41,168 nt of DNA from Rhizobiales bacterium Ga0077548 (GCA_001464215.1 LNEZ01000052.1:1-41168); one strand, 5' to 3'; positions 7,323 to 16,851 are shown, numbered from the stretch's first letter. Notes: generated by a model from the sequence alone, not told the origin. Program-made: numbers and translations.

Positions 7323-9170
7323 TTAAAGCGCGAGAATGACTGAAGCGTCAGGCTTGGCGGCAAACAGCCGCTCAATCTCGGCAGCGCGCCGCTCCATCGC
7401 CGCACGCTGGTTGATATAGCCTTTGTCGGTGATTTCGTTCGCGTCGATCGAAGGTGCATCCGTCAGCAGGATAGCGCGGGCGACTTTGGTCGAGAGGCCG
7501 GACTGTGAGGTGTTCCATTTTTTGAGCGCTGCTGCGACTTGTTCGATCACTTTTGGATGCTTGGAAAGCTCCGATAGCGAGGTTCCTGGCTCGGCTCCTG
7601 CGACCTTTGCCGCGCCTGCCATGTTAAGCCATGCAAGCACGCCAATGTTTTCCCGGCCTTCGCCGCAGATCACCATGTCTTGTACAACGGGCGAGCAAGC
7701 GGCAATCGCGGCGACGCGTAAAGTCCCGACCTGCACCCAGGTGCCACTGGTGAGCTTGAAGTCTTCGGCGAGGCGGCCATCGAAGATCAGGCCCTTGTTG
7801 GGATCGTTTGGATCAGCGAAGCGAACGGCATCGCCGGATTTATAAAAGCCCTCCTCGTCGAAATTCGCTTTGGTTTGATCCGCGCGCTTCCAGTAGCCTT
7901 GCTGCGTGACATTCGGTCCGCGCACGCGGATTTCGAGTTTGTTGCCGGAAGGCACGAGCTTGGTGTCCACGCCGAGACACGGCACGCCGATCTCGCCGGG
8001 GCCGTCCGCGAAGAAGTGCTGCATAAGGGAAAGCGGCGAAGTTTCGGTGGTGCCCCATGCGGTCGTCATCGGCACGCGCGAACCGGTCGATTTAATGCTG
8101 AGATTTTCGAGCCGCTCCCAGAGATCTTTCGGGAGCGACGCCCCGGCATAGAAAATCATCTGGAGCCGGGCGAAGAATTTTTTCGCGAGCGTCTCGTCTT
8201 TTTCGAGATGCGGCAGGATCGCCGAGTAGCCTGCGGGAACGTTGAAATAGGTCGTTGGGGAAACCTCGGTGATGTTCTTTACCGTGATTTCGGCAAGACC
8301 CGGCGCGGGCTTGCCGCCGTCAATATACATTGTGCCTGCGAGGCGCTGCGCGAGATTGAAACAGAAGCTGCCGCCGAAGGTGTGGTTCCACGGCAGCCAG
8401 TCGCAGAGCACCAGCGGCGTTTCCTCGAGATAGGGCCACGCGCCGACGATCATCTCCTGATTGGCGGTGAGCATACCGTGCGTTGAGATCACTGCCTTCG
8501 GTAGATTGGTGGAGCCGGAGGTGAAGAGAAATTTCGCAATCGTATCCCCGGTGATCGCACCGACGGCTTTTTCGAGTGCGGCAGAAGGCTTCGTCTCAGC
8601 GAGTTGCTCGAACAGCGTCACGTTCTCCAAGTTCGCGGAATTTTTGCTCGCGACAATCTCGGCGTTATTTCCTGCAATCGTGAGCGCTTTCGCAAACGGG
8701 CCGGTATCGGCGGCATAGACCAGGCCGGGATTGAGCAACTCGGTAATGTATTTGATCTTCGCGAGATCGGAGCTTTGCAGCGAATAGGCGACCGAGATCG
8801 GCGCCACCGGAATGCCCGCGTGTTCGCAGGCGAGCGTTAGCAATCCGTGATCGACGGCATTTCCGGAGAGAATGACGACCGGACGCTCGGCGGAAAGCCC
8901 GCGCTCCAGAAGCGCCGCTGCAACACCGTCCACGATCTTGCGGGCCTGCTCGTAGGTCACCTCGCGCCAATCGTCGCCCGCACGCTCGGCAAGATAAAGC
9001 CGCGCAGGCGCCTTCTCGACGGCACGACGGAAGAGAGCAGCGAGCGAAGGGTTGTAGCCGGGCAGTTTTGCGCGCGAGCGCAGGAGAATGCTGCCGTCGG
9101 CACTATTCGTGCGCTCGACTGCGACAGGCGCGAAGTTCACCGCCTTGAACGGCGGCTTGGCGTTTTGCAT
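7323..9170 (-). CDS. Feruloyl-CoA synthase-like AMP-forming ligase
   Basis: A 615-residue ANL-superfamily enzyme. It has the phosphate-binding loop FTSGSTNLPKAV, the adenylation core TTAWGTTETSP and the later hinge region IFDGRLAEDFKLTSGTW. These enzymes activate an aromatic or fatty carboxylate as acyl-AMP and then transfer it to CoA. The start MQNAKPPFKAVNFAPVAVERT and the overall pattern match proteins annotated as feruloyl-CoA synthase in Bradyrhizobium relatives; substrate is therefore likely a hydroxycinnamate, by family knowledge only. The ATG at 9170 is preferred over an in-frame TTG farther out (9278), because the promoter and palindrome lie in that extension. No hydratase-aldolase or vanillin dehydrogenase gene is adjacent. 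Confidence 0.85.
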   Translation of the reverse strand: MQNAKPPFKAVNFAPVAVERTNSADGSILLRSRAKLPGYNPSLAALFRRAVEKAPARLYLAERAGDDWREVTYEQARKIVDGVAAALLERGLSAERPVVILSGNAVDHGLLTLACEHAGIPVAPISVAYSLQSSDLAKIKYITELLNPGLVYAADTGPFAKALTIAGNNAEIVASKNSANLENVTLFEQLAETKPSAALEKAVGAITGDTIAKFLFTSGSTNLPKAVISTHGMLTANQEMIVGAWPYLEETPLVLCDWLPWNHTFGGSFCFNLAQRLAGTMYIDGGKPAPGLAEITVKNITEVSPTTYFNVPAGYSAILPHLEKDETLAKKFFARLQMIFYAGASLPKDLWERLENLSIKSTGSRVPMTTAWGTTETSPLSLMQHFFADGPGEIGVPCLGVDTKLVPSGNKLEIRVRGPNVTQQGYWKRADQTKANFDEEGFYKSGDAVRFADPNDPNKGLIFDGRLAEDFKLTSGTWVQVGTLRVAAIAACSPVVQDMVICGEGRENIGVLAWLNMAGAAKVAGAEPGTSLSELSKHPKVIEQVAAALKKWNTSQSGLSTKVARAILLTDAPSIDANEITDKGYINQRAAMERRAAEIERLFAAKPDASVILAL

Positions 9171-9210
9171 ATTCAAGGCGCTTCCCCGAGCATTCTTTGT
9201 ATTTTTTTCG

Positions 9211-9239
9211 AATATCGAGCAGGATAGTTCATGCGTCAA
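9211..9239 (-). promoter_or_regulatory. Sigma70-type promoter of the feruloyl-CoA synthase-like gene
   Basis: On the minus strand TTGACG (9239-9234) is followed after exactly 17 bases by GATATT (9216-9211), about 41 bases upstream of the ATG at 9170. Both boxes match sigma70-type consensus well for an alphaproteobacterium. The start of transcription would fall near 9204. Assigned by motif and spacing only. Confidence 0.6.
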
Positions 9240-9252
9240 ACAAGGCGCTTGC

Positions 9253-9278
9253 TTGCTTGGAAATATATTTCCAAGCAA
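9253..9278. promoter_or_regulatory. Perfect 26-bp palindrome, probable operator
   Basis: The left arm TTGCTTGGAAATA (9253-9265) is followed directly by its exact reverse complement (9266-9278), with no mismatch and no spacer. It sits between the divergent feruloyl-CoA synthase-like gene and the cinA-like gene, 13 bases upstream of the -35 box of the former and 20 bases upstream of the ATG of the latter. Size, AT-rich centre and position fit an operator for a dimeric MarR- or TetR-type regulator. No such regulator is encoded in this window. Confidence 0.7.
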
Positions 9279-9298
9279 CTGACGATAAGAAGTCGCGC

Positions 9299-10063
9299 AT
9301 GGAAAATCAGATCACTGCCGCAGTTCTTGTCATCGGCGACGAACTGCTCTCGGGACGTACCAAGGACACGAATGTCGGCCACATTGCCGAGACGATGACG
9401 AGTATCGGCGTGGACTTGCGCGAAGTGCGCTTCGTGCCGGATGTAGAAAAGGAAATCGTTGCGGCACTGAATGCGTTGCGCACGCGGTACTCCTATGTAT
9501 TCACGACCGGCGGCATCGGGCCGACGCATGACGACATCACCGCTGATGCGGTCGCGAAAGCGTTCGGCGTCGGCATCGGTCACGATCCGCGCGCGGTCGC
9601 CCTTTTGAAAGAACGATTCACCGACGGCGACCTGAACGAAGCGCGGATGCGCATGGCGCGTATTCCGGATGGCGCGGAGCTGGTCGTCAATCCTGTTTCA
9701 AAGGCGCCGGGCTTCTGGATCGGCAACGTGATCACGATGGCGGGCGTGCCTGCGATCATGCGCGCGATGCTGGATCACGTCGTGCCGCAACTGAAAACCG
9801 GGGCGAAAGTGCTTTCCGAAACCATCGATGCCGGCTTGAAGGAAGGCGATGTCGCGACCGACCTTCGCGAGATCGCTAAAAACCATCCCGACACCACCAT
9901 CGGGTCGTATCCGTACATGAACGAGAAAGGCTTCGCGACGCGCATTGTCGTGCGCTCGCGTGATGCAGCTAAACTCGCCTCGGCTAAAGCCGATGTCGAG
10001 GCGATGTCACGGCGTATCCTTGCCGAGTTGCAAGCGAAGAAAGCCGCGAAAGCAACGCCTTAA
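9299..10063 (+). CDS. CinA N-terminal (MoaB/Mog-like) domain protein
   Basis: A 254-residue protein of the competence/damage-inducible CinA N-terminal family, with a MoaB/Mog-like molybdopterin-binding fold: VLVIGDELLSGRTKDTN at the start and the FTTGGIGPTHDDITADA loop (TGGxGPTxDD). It lacks the C-terminal deamidase domain of full-length CinA, as in many alphaproteobacteria, where the short form stands alone. In full-length CinA the N-terminal domain hydrolyses ADP-ribose or cleaves pyrophosphate bonds; activity of the short form is not certain. The ATG at 9299 is preferred to an upstream GTG/ATG reading because residues before it are unlike the family. The 26-bp palindrome is just upstream. 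Confidence 0.88.
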   Translation: MENQITAAVLVIGDELLSGRTKDTNVGHIAETMTSIGVDLREVRFVPDVEKEIVAALNALRTRYSYVFTTGGIGPTHDDITADAVAKAFGVGIGHDPRAVALLKERFTDGDLNEARMRMARIPDGAELVVNPVSKAPGFWIGNVITMAGVPAIMRAMLDHVVPQLKTGAKVLSETIDAGLKEGDVATDLREIAKNHPDTTIGSYPYMNEKGFATRIVVRSRDAAKLASAKADVEAMSRRILAELQAKKAAKATP

Positions 10064-10117
10064 TTTCTCCGGCAATGCTCCACTAGCGTCGTGACCCATG
10101 AAACGAGGAGCAAGCTT

Positions 10118-10714
10118 ATGGCCAGCCACTCACGCCGGGATATTCTGATCGGAAGCGGGCTCGCGCTCGCGGGCATCGCGTTGCCGAGCAATCTGGTCTT
10201 TGCACAAGGCGCGGAATTGCCGCCGACGCCCGAATGCCGCGACGCGCATGACGTGACGCCGCGGCAGACCGAAGGACCGTTCTACACGCCGAAAGCGCCA
10301 GAGCGCGCCAATCTTCGCGAGCCCGGCATGAAGGGTGTTGCGGTTGCGCTCGGCGGGCTCGTGCTTACGCGCTCCTGCAAGCCGGTCGCGAACGCGGTCG
10401 TCGATCTGTGGCAAGCCGACGACGCCGGCGAATACGACAACAAGGGCTTCCGCCTACGCGGTTTCGTGCGGACCGATGCGCAAGGGCGTTATGCCTTCCA
10501 GACTATACAGCCGGGGCTCTATCCGGGCCGAGTGCGGCACTATCATGTAAAGGTGCAGGCCCCAGGCGCGCGGTTGCTCACGACCCAACTCTATTTCCCG
10601 GACGAGCCGGGCAATGCCCGCGACTTCCTGTTTCGCAAGGAGCTGTTGGTACGCACCGCAAAAGTTTCAGATGGCTTGGCCGCCCGGTTCGATTTCGTCG
10701 CGGACTTGCGCTAG
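10118..10714 (+). CDS. Tat-exported intradiol ring-cleavage dioxygenase
   Basis: A 198-residue protein related to the protocatechuate 3,4-dioxygenase beta chain and catechol 1,2-dioxygenase, which open aromatic diols between the two hydroxyls with Fe(III). Likely iron ligands are Tyr106 (ADDAGEYDN), Tyr135 (GLYPGR), His141 and His143 (RHYHVKV). A Tat signal with Arg6-Arg7 then a hydrophobic segment ending near residue 30 (VFAQG) predicts periplasmic or exported protein, unlike the cytoplasmic Pca enzymes. ATG at 10118 follows AGGAG by seven bases. It lies 54 bp after the cinA-like gene; physiological substrate is unknown. The nearby feruloyl-CoA ligase is also aromatic metabolism, a weak link. 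Confidence 0.87.
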   Translation: MASHSRRDILIGSGLALAGIALPSNLVFAQGAELPPTPECRDAHDVTPRQTEGPFYTPKAPERANLREPGMKGVAVALGGLVLTRSCKPVANAVVDLWQADDAGEYDNKGFRLRGFVRTDAQGRYAFQTIQPGLYPGRVRHYHVKVQAPGARLLTTQLYFPDEPGNARDFLFRKELLVRTAKVSDGLAARFDFVADLR

Positions 10715-10744
10715 TTCTCGCTAACTTAAGCGGGGACGTAAAAG

Positions 10745-11245
10745 ATGATTGAACAATCGGGCGGACCGGAAAAACCTTTTCCGGTTTCATGGGATCAGTT
10801 TCATCGCGACGCGCGCGCGCTGGCCTGGCGGCTGCATTCGGCGGGACCGTTCGAGGCGATCGTCTGCATTACGCGCGGGGGGCTGGTACCGGCCGCGATT
10901 GTCGCGCGCGAACTCGATCTGCGCGTGATCGAGACGATTTCGGTCGTGAGCTACCGCGACTACAAAAATCAGAATGCGCCGGAAGTCGTCAAAAGCATCG
11001 AGGGCAAATTGCTCGCCACCGGCGGGCAGGGAATTCTGGTGGTGGACGATCTCGTCGATACCGGAAAGACCGCGAAAGTCGTGCGCGAGTTGCTGCCGAA
11101 GGCGCACTTCGCGGCGGTTTACGCAAAGCCCCTGGGGCGTCCCCTGGTCGATACGTTTGTCACGGAAGTATCGCAGGACACCTGGATTTACTTCCCGTGG
11201 GATACCGCGCTGAGCTATGCGCCGCCGATCCGCGGGAAAGAGTAA
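10745..11245 (+). CDS. gpt: Xanthine phosphoribosyltransferase
   Basis: A 166-residue type I phosphoribosyltransferase that salvages xanthine (and guanine) to the nucleotide with PRPP. Visible are the RGG (44-46) loop and the PRPP motif [11 protein letters not shown] (99-109). Length and the C-terminal WIYFPWDT segment, including the Trp that stacks on the base in Gpt, favour xanthine-guanine rather than hypoxanthine specificity. It stands alone downstream of the dioxygenase. Its stop TAA (11243-11245) directly abuts the stop of the convergent copper ATPase with no base between. Confidence 0.93.
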   Translation: MIEQSGGPEKPFPVSWDQFHRDARALAWRLHSAGPFEAIVCITRGGLVPAAIVARELDLRVIETISVVSYRDYKNQNAPEVVKSIEGKLLATGGQGILVVDDLVDTGKTAKVVRELLPKAHFAAVYAKPLGRPLVDTFVTEVSQDTWIYFPWDTALSYAPPIRGKE

Positions 11246-13570
11246 TCAGATTTTCGTAAGCCGCAGCCTCAGCGCATTCCCGATCACGCTGACCGAAGAA
11301 AGCGCCATCGCCGCCGCCCCCACGATCGGCGAGAGCAGAATGCCGAACACCGGATACAGCACGCCTGCCGCGATCGGAACGCCGCCCGCGTTATAGAGAA
11401 ACGCGAAGAATAAATTCTGGCGGATGTTCTTCATCGTCGCCTGCGACAGATGCCGCGCGCGGACGATGCCCATGAGATCGCCTTTGAGCAAAGTGATGCC
11501 CGCGCTTTCCATCGCGACATCGGTGCCGGTGCCCATCGCGATGCCGACATCGGCGGCGGCAAGCGCAGGTGCGTCGTTCACACCGTCGCCTGCCATCGCA
11601 ACCACGCGGCCTTCGCCGCGCAGCTTCTCGACGATCTTCGCCTTCTGATCGGGTAGTACGTCCGCTTCGACTTCTTCGATGCCGAGTTCGCTCGCGACCG
11701 CGCGGGCCGTGACGGCGTTATCGCCGGTCAGCATGACGATGCGGATTTTGTCTTTCTTCAAGGCTTCGATCGCTTCGCGCGTTGTGGCCTTTACCGGGTC
11801 TTTGATCGCGAATATGCCAGCCGCCTTCGCATCCACGCCGATGAAAATCACGGTCGCGCCGTTCTCGCGCAGCCGGTTTGCCTCGAAGTCGAACTCGCGG
11901 CTATCGATGCCGCGTTCGTTGAGGAACGCCGAGTTGCCGAGCGTGATCAGCTTGCTCTCGACGCGGCCGAACGCGCCTTTGCCGGTCGGCGAGTTGAAAT
12001 CGAATACGTCGGCGAGCACGAGTTTCCGCGCATTCGCTTCGCTGACGATGGCGTGGGCAAGAGGATGTTCGCTCGCGCGCTCGACGCTCGCGGCAAGGCG
12101 AAGAAGTTCGTTCTCCGCGAAAGCGTTGCTGACGATCTTGGTCAGCTTCGGCTTGCCTTCGGTAAGCGTGCCGGTCTTGTCGATCACAAGCGTATCGACG
12201 CTTTCCAGCCGCTCGAGCGCCGCTGCATTCTTGACTAACACGCCCATTTGCGCGCCGCGCCCGACGCCGACCATGATCGACATCGGTGTTGCGAGACCCA
12301 GCGCACAGGGGCAGGCAATGATGAGCACGGTCACGGCGGCGACGAGGCCATATCCATAGCGCGGCTCCGGGCCGAAGATCGCCCACGAGGCAAAAGCAAG
12401 AAGTGCTGCCGCGATAACCAGCGGCACAAACCAGCCAGAGACCCGGTCGGCGAGGCGCTGGATCGGCGCGGCCGAGCGTTGCGCCTGCGCTACCATCTGC
12501 ACGATCTGCGCGAGCATGGTGTCGCGGCCGACTTTTGTCGCTTCCATCACGAGCGCACCGCTTTGATTGACGGTGCCCGCGATCAGTTTCGCTTGCTTCT
12601 CTTTCGTCACCGGCATCGACTCGCCTGTGACCATCGACTCGTCGATCGACGAGCGGCCTTCGACGACGACGCCATCGACCGGAATTTTCTCGCCGGGGCG
12701 CACGCGCAACTTGTCGCTAACGATAATTGAATCGACGGCAACATCTTCCTCATTGCCGTCTTCCTTGATCTTGCGCGCTTGTTTCGGAGCTAAGTTGAGC
12801 AGCGCCTTGATCGCGCCGGAAGTCTGTTCGCGCGCCCGCAGTTCAAGCACTTGCCCAAGCAAAACGAGGGCGGTGATGACGGCAGCGGCTTCGAAATAGA
12901 GCGCGACATTACCGTGATGATCGCGGAAGGCGTCTGGGAATATCGACGGCACGAAGAGCGCGACCACGCTGTAGAGCCATGCGACGCCTACGCCCATCGC
13001 GATCAACGTGAACATATTCAGATTGCGGGTAAGCAGCGAATTCCAGCCGCGCTGGAAGAACGGCGAGCCTGCCCAGAGCACGACCGGGGTTGCGAGCAGA
13101 AATTGCAGCGGGCCGTTGTATTTCGGCTCGACGAAATTCACGCCGGTGATGTGCGGGATCATTTCGAGAAACAGGATGGGGATCGTAAGCGCAACCGAGA
13201 TCCAGAAGCGCCTGGTCATGTCCGCGAGTTCGGGATTGGGGCCGCTTTCCGCCGTGACGAGTTCTGGCTCCAGCGCCATCCCGCAGATCGGGCAGGCACC
13301 GGGGCCTTCCTGCCGGATTTCCGGATGCATCGGGCAGGTGTAGATCGTGCCCGCGGGGACATCTTCTTTGCGCTGTTCACCCGCGAGATATTTTTCCGGG
13401 TCGGCGATGAATTTCTCGCGGCAGCGAGGATTGCAGAAATAATACGTGTGGCCGCGATATTCGTGCCGGTGCTTCGCCGTATGCGGATCGACCGTCATCC
13501 CGCACACGGGGTCTTTCACCTTAAGGGTGTCGCCTGCGTGGTCGTGGCCATGATGGGAGTGGTCGTGCAT
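11246..13570 (-). CDS. Copper-type P1B ATPase with YHS and heavy-metal-binding domains
   Basis: A 774-residue heavy-metal exporting ATPase of the inner membrane. In order: a His-rich start ([10 protein letters not shown]), a YHS domain (about 18-62, KDPVCGMTV and YYFCNPRC), a heavy-metal-binding segment (about 78-102, YTCPMHPEI and CPICGM), membrane helices, TGES (315-318), the CPC ion site (420-422), DKTGTLT (464-470), the HP motif (502-503), and [10 protein letters not shown] near 662. CPC with these N-terminal domains indicates Cu(I) export. There is no classical HMA (GMxCxxC) domain; YHS plus this binding segment replaces it. No CueR-type regulator or CopZ chaperone is nearby. Family knowledge gives the copper specificity. 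Confidence 0.93.
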   Translation of the reverse strand: MHDHSHHGHDHAGDTLKVKDPVCGMTVDPHTAKHRHEYRGHTYYFCNPRCREKFIADPEKYLAGEQRKEDVPAGTIYTCPMHPEIRQEGPGACPICGMALEPELVTAESGPNPELADMTRRFWISVALTIPILFLEMIPHITGVNFVEPKYNGPLQFLLATPVVLWAGSPFFQRGWNSLLTRNLNMFTLIAMGVGVAWLYSVVALFVPSIFPDAFRDHHGNVALYFEAAAVITALVLLGQVLELRAREQTSGAIKALLNLAPKQARKIKEDGNEEDVAVDSIIVSDKLRVRPGEKIPVDGVVVEGRSSIDESMVTGESMPVTKEKQAKLIAGTVNQSGALVMEATKVGRDTMLAQIVQMVAQAQRSAAPIQRLADRVSGWFVPLVIAAALLAFASWAIFGPEPRYGYGLVAAVTVLIIACPCALGLATPMSIMVGVGRGAQMGVLVKNAAALERLESVDTLVIDKTGTLTEGKPKLTKIVSNAFAENELLRLAASVERASEHPLAHAIVSEANARKLVLADVFDFNSPTGKGAFGRVESKLITLGNSAFLNERGIDSREFDFEANRLRENGATVIFIGVDAKAAGIFAIKDPVKATTREAIEALKKDKIRIVMLTGDNAVTARAVASELGIEEVEADVLPDQKAKIVEKLRGEGRVVAMAGDGVNDAPALAAADVGIAMGTGTDVAMESAGITLLKGDLMGIVRARHLSQATMKNIRQNLFFAFLYNAGGVPIAAGVLYPVFGILLSPIVGAAAMALSSVSVIGNALRLRLTKI

Positions 13571-13612
13571 AGCGCTTCAAATAAGCCGCGCCATGCCTTT
13601 CGCCAATAGAGT

Positions 13613-14635
13613 TTATCCGTAGCGCTCGCGCGCCAGCGCCGCACCCTTTGATAAAGCCGCAAGTTTCGCAAAAGCGACCTCGCGGCGCATGGGAGCCATG
13701 CCGCAATTCGTGCCTGGGAAGATACGGTCCTTCGGCACATAGCGCATGGCCTGTTCGATCACCTTGCAGACTTCTTCCGGCATCTCGATCTGGTCTGACG
13801 CCACATCGATTGCGCCGATCAGGATGTCCTTGCCCTCTAGCAACTGAATCAACTCGACCGGCACCTTCGAATTGCGCGCTTCGAGCGAGACCTGCTGGAT
13901 TTTGCTTTTCGCGAGCGCCGGAAAAATATCCTGATACTGCCGCCACTCGTCGCCCAGCGTCTGCTTCCAGGTGACGTTCGCCTCGATGCCGTAGCCGTAG
14001 CAGATGTGTACGGCGGTGGTGCAATTCAGGCCTTCGGCCGCTATGTGCAGCGCGTCGATGCCCCAGGTCGTTACTTCATCCATGTAAACATTGAACGCGG
14101 GTTCGTCGAACTGGATCACGTCGACGCCGTCGGCCTCCAGCGCGCGCGCTTCCTGATTGAGCAATTTCGCAAACGCCTTCGCCATCTTTACGCGGTCGCC
14201 GTAATGCTGGTCGGCAATCGTGTCGATGATCGTCATCGGGCCGGGCAATGTGAATTTTAACTTGCGCTTGGTATGCGCGCGCGCGACGCGCGCTTCGAAT
14301 TCGTGGACGCGGCCTTTGAGTTTCAATTCGCCAACGACCTGCGGCACCATCGCCTTGTAGCGATCGGCGCGGATGCCCATCTCGACTTTGTTCGCAAAAT
14401 CGATGCCTTCGACTTTCTCCAGAAAGCCATGCACGAAATGCTGGCGCGACTGCTCGCCTTCGGTGACGATGTCGATGCCGGCGTCTTCCTGTTCTTTCAG
14501 AACAAGCACGGTCGCATCGCGCTTGGCATCTAACAACGCTTGACCTGATTGTTTCCACGGCGCCCAGAGTTTGTTCGGCTCAGCCAGCCACGCAGGCTTG
14601 GGCAGACTTCCAGCAATTGTTGTCTCGAAAAGCAT
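13613..14635 (-). CDS. Cobalamin-independent methionine synthase, C-terminal-domain-only (core MetE) type
   Basis: A 340-residue protein corresponding to the catalytic C-terminal half of MetE (COG0620). The zinc site is visible: His210 and Cys212 in VHICYG, a probable Glu252 in VSLEARN, and Cys311 in GTNCGMAP. Full-length MetE is about 750 residues and has an N-terminal half that helps bind polyglutamyl-methyltetrahydrofolate; that half is absent. Stand-alone core proteins occur in archaea and several bacterial groups, and some are proven methionine synthases with methyl donors other than methyl-THF polyglutamate. No DUF1852 or corrinoid protein gene is adjacent, so the donor here is open. 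It lies between the copper ATPase and pirin genes, same strand. Confidence 0.85.
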   Translation of the reverse strand: MLFETTIAGSLPKPAWLAEPNKLWAPWKQSGQALLDAKRDATVLVLKEQEDAGIDIVTEGEQSRQHFVHGFLEKVEGIDFANKVEMGIRADRYKAMVPQVVGELKLKGRVHEFEARVARAHTKRKLKFTLPGPMTIIDTIADQHYGDRVKMAKAFAKLLNQEARALEADGVDVIQFDEPAFNVYMDEVTTWGIDALHIAAEGLNCTTAVHICYGYGIEANVTWKQTLGDEWRQYQDIFPALAKSKIQQVSLEARNSKVPVELIQLLEGKDILIGAIDVASDQIEMPEEVCKVIEQAMRYVPKDRIFPGTNCGMAPMRREVAFAKLAALSKGAALARERYG

Positions 14636-14681
14636 TTGGCGTTTCCTCGGGAGTGTTGTGTTCGTGCGGCTTATGCGCCGC

Positions 14682-15599
14682 TTAACGATCAGGTAGCGGA
14701 ATAAATTCGGTTTCGTCTGGCACCTGCTTGAAGCGGCCAGTCTTCCAGTCTTCTTTTGCCTGTTCGATGCGCTCTTTGCTGGAATGAACGAAATTCCACC
14801 AGATGTAGCGCGGGCCTTCGAGCGCGGCGCCGCCTAAAAACATCATGCGGGTCCAGCGCAGTGCGCGCACCGTGATCTTGTCGCCGGGGCGGAAGATAAG
14901 AAGGCGAGGGCCTTCGAACTTGTCGCCTGCAATTTCGACCTCACCTTCGACGACATAAATCGCGCGCTCTTCATGATCGGCGTCCAGCGGAGCGCTTGCA
15001 CCGGCGTCCAGCACGACTTCCGCATAGAACCATTCGGAGTGCATACTGACGGGTGCTTTTCTGCCGAAAGCGTTTCCGGCAATTACACGAGCGCGCAATG
15101 CGCCGTCTTCGATGACGGGGAGCTTGTCAGCCTGAAAATTCTGAAATGACGGCGCGATTTCCTCCGCAACTTTCGGAAGTGCGATCCAGCTCTGGATGCC
15201 GGACATCTTCATACCTGAGCTGCGCGCGTCACCGGGCGTGCGCTCCGAGTGCGCGATCCCGCTGCCCGCGGTCATCAGGTTCATCGCGCCCGGCGTGATC
15301 TCCAACGCATTGCCTTCGCTGTCGCGATGCATGATACGGCCGTCGAAGAGGTAGGTGACCGTCGCCAAGCCGATATGCGGGTGCGGGCGCACATCCATGC
15401 CGGCGCCCGCGATGAACTGCACCGGCCCCATCTGGTCGAAGAAGATGAAGGGGCCGACCATCTGGCGCTTGCCGTGCGGCAGCGCACGGCGCACCTCGAA
15501 GCCGCCGAGGTCGCGTGCACGAGGGACGATGACGAGTTCGAGCGCATCGCAGGAGCGCTTGTCGCCGAGGAGAGGGTCTTCCGAAGGATGCCATGACAT
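14682..15599 (-). CDS. Pirin family protein
   Basis: A 305-residue bicupin. The metal site of the N-terminal cupin is complete: His73 and His75 (RPHPHIG), His117 and Glu119 (GIAHSE), with the same spacing as human pirin His56/His58/His101/Glu103. Bacterial pirins include quercetinase-like dioxygenases and redox-linked regulators; substrate cannot be assigned here. The protein has no signal peptide. The gene is 46 bp upstream of the methionine synthase gene on the same strand and diverges from the tRNA-Leu gene. The ATG at 15599 has no strong Shine-Dalgarno. Confidence 0.9.
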   Translation of the reverse strand: MSWHPSEDPLLGDKRSCDALELVIVPRARDLGGFEVRRALPHGKRQMVGPFIFFDQMGPVQFIAGAGMDVRPHPHIGLATVTYLFDGRIMHRDSEGNALEITPGAMNLMTAGSGIAHSERTPGDARSSGMKMSGIQSWIALPKVAEEIAPSFQNFQADKLPVIEDGALRARVIAGNAFGRKAPVSMHSEWFYAEVVLDAGASAPLDADHEERAIYVVEGEVEIAGDKFEGPRLLIFRPGDKITVRALRWTRMMFLGGAALEGPRYIWWNFVHSSKERIEQAKEDWKTGRFKQVPDETEFIPLPDR

Positions 15600-15643
15600 C
15601 CGCCGATATTAGGCGATTTTTTCGTGCGCGCGAGCGGCGTTCT

Positions 15644-15668
15644 TGCCCACTTTGGTTGCAAGTGGGCA
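15644..15668. promoter_or_regulatory. Inverted repeat in the tRNA-Leu leader or promoter region
   Basis: TGCCCACTT (15644-15652) and AAGTGGGCA (15660-15668) form a 9-bp perfect inverted repeat with a 7-base loop, 28 bases before the first base of the tRNA. TTGCAA (15656-15661) inside it and GATTAT (15677-15682) could be promoter boxes with a short 15-base spacer. Role unproven. Confidence 0.35.
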
Positions 15669-15696
15669 CGGCCCGCGATTATGGTCGCCGCGGTTC

Positions 15697-15784
15697 GCGG
15701 GCGTGGCGGAATGGTAGACGCAAGGGACTTAAAATCCCTCGGAGGGAAACCTCTGTCCCGGTTCGAGTCCGGGCGCCCGCACCA
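15697..15784 (+). tRNA. tRNA-Leu, anticodon TAA
   Basis: The acceptor stem GCGGGCG (15697-15703) pairs with CGCCCGC (15774-15780), followed by discriminator A and an encoded CCA (15782-15784). The anticodon stem-loop is AGGGA-CTTAAAA-TCCCT with anticodon TAA at 15730-15732, reading UUA/UUG leucine codons. A long variable arm (GGAGGG..CCTC region) and the TPsiC loop GTTCGAGTCC complete a class II tRNA of 88 bases. No attachment site duplication or integrase gene is seen near its 3' end. Confidence 0.97.
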
Positions 15785-15806
15785 CGATCTGAATTAAGCG
15801 CTTCGA

Positions 15807-16739
15807 TCAATCCTCAAACACAACCGGACTTTTCGGCCTGCGATCGACCGAAAAAGAGAATACGTCCGGCCGCGAATAATGGCCTGCGACATCAAGCGAG
15901 CGGCGGGAACGGCGCGCGGCTTCCGCGTCGATCTCGCTGTAGAGAATTCCTTTTTCGCGGGTGAGCGGTCCGGCGGCAATTGCGCCGAAGGGTTTTATGA
16001 CGATCGCATCGCCGTCATTGATCCATTCGTCGTCTTTAAAGAGCTTGTCGCGGTCGGGAAAATCCTTCGGCACATCGCTGCCTTGCATCGCGGTCGATGT
16101 GCCGATCACCCAGCATCCAGCCTCCTTCGCGATGTGGCGCATGGTGGCGATCCAGCTTTCGCCGGTATCCCAAGTCGGCGCGACGTAGATATCGATGCCC
16201 TGCGCATAAAGTGCATAGCGCGCGAGCGGCATATAGTTTTCCCAGCAGATCAGCGAACCGAGCCTGCCGGCGGGCGTATCGACAACCTTTAACCCCGAAG
16301 CGTCGCCCATGCCCCAGACCATGCGCTCGGGATTGGTCGGCATCAGTTTGCGGTGGCGATTAAGTATGGTGCCTTCAGGCCCGATGACGACGACTGTGTT
16401 GAACAGCGTTGTGCCGCTCACTTCCGCATCGATTTCGTTTATTCCAAGCACGAGTGTTATTTTATTTTCTCTCGCTGAATCTTGAATCGACTTGAGGTCG
16501 CCGCGCGCGATATTGACCGCATTCAGTCTCAGCCGCGCGTGCAACTCGCCCGACAATCCCATGTCGCCGCCTGGCTTCAGGCGCCAGATCCAGGTGGGAT
16601 AGCCAGGGATATAGGCTTCGGGGAAAACGAGTAGAGAAGCGCCTTCTCGCGTTGCTTCGCCGATCAGCTCAAGCGTTCGTGCGATCGTTGCATCCCGATC
16701 GAGCAGTACCGGCGGTTTCTGAATGACAGCGACTTTCAT
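15807..16739 (-). CDS. Nitrilase/carbon-nitrogen hydrolase family protein
   Basis: A 310-residue nitrilase-superfamily enzyme. The catalytic set is present: Glu41 ([11 protein letters not shown]), Lys131 (RHRKLMPT) and Cys165 (LICWENYMP). The CWEN sequence after the nucleophile and the [10 protein letters not shown] stretch place it in the true nitrilase branch, which hydrolyses nitriles to acids and ammonia, rather than amidase branches. Substrate (aromatic or aliphatic nitrile) is not predictable. It is monocistronic, 23 bp from the tRNA end on the opposite strand. Start ATG at 16739 with GGGGGCGAAT before it. Confidence 0.92.
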   Translation of the reverse strand: MKVAVIQKPPVLLDRDATIARTLELIGEATREGASLLVFPEAYIPGYPTWIWRLKPGGDMGLSGELHARLRLNAVNIARGDLKSIQDSARENKITLVLGINEIDAEVSGTTLFNTVVVIGPEGTILNRHRKLMPTNPERMVWGMGDASGLKVVDTPAGRLGSLICWENYMPLARYALYAQGIDIYVAPTWDTGESWIATMRHIAKEAGCWVIGTSTAMQGSDVPKDFPDRDKLFKDDEWINDGDAIVIKPFGAIAAGPLTREKGILYSEIDAEAARRSRRSLDVAGHYSRPDVFSFSVDRRPKSPVVFED

Positions 16740-16824
16740 ATTCGCCCCCTAGGCATTTCTCCAATCTATCGCAGAACCGGAGGTTTCGACAGGGTGCCGG
16801 TTCGAGGGTAAGCCTAAGAAATGC

Positions 16825-16851
16825 AAAGCGCAGCCAAGTTGGCTGCGCTTT
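16825..16851 (-). terminator. Hairpin terminator after the small membrane protein gene
   Basis: AAAGCGCAGCC (16825-16835) and GGCTGCGCTTT (16841-16851) form an 11-bp perfect stem with loop AAGTT. It lies 24 bases after the stop of the minus-strand membrane protein gene. The A/T ends of the stem and following TTTGCATTT on the minus strand act as a weak T-tract. Confidence 0.7.

Noticed and set aside
15697..15784. tRNA-Leu gene as integration site of a mobile element
   Set aside because: No repeat of the tRNA 3' end and no integrase gene is seen within the window.
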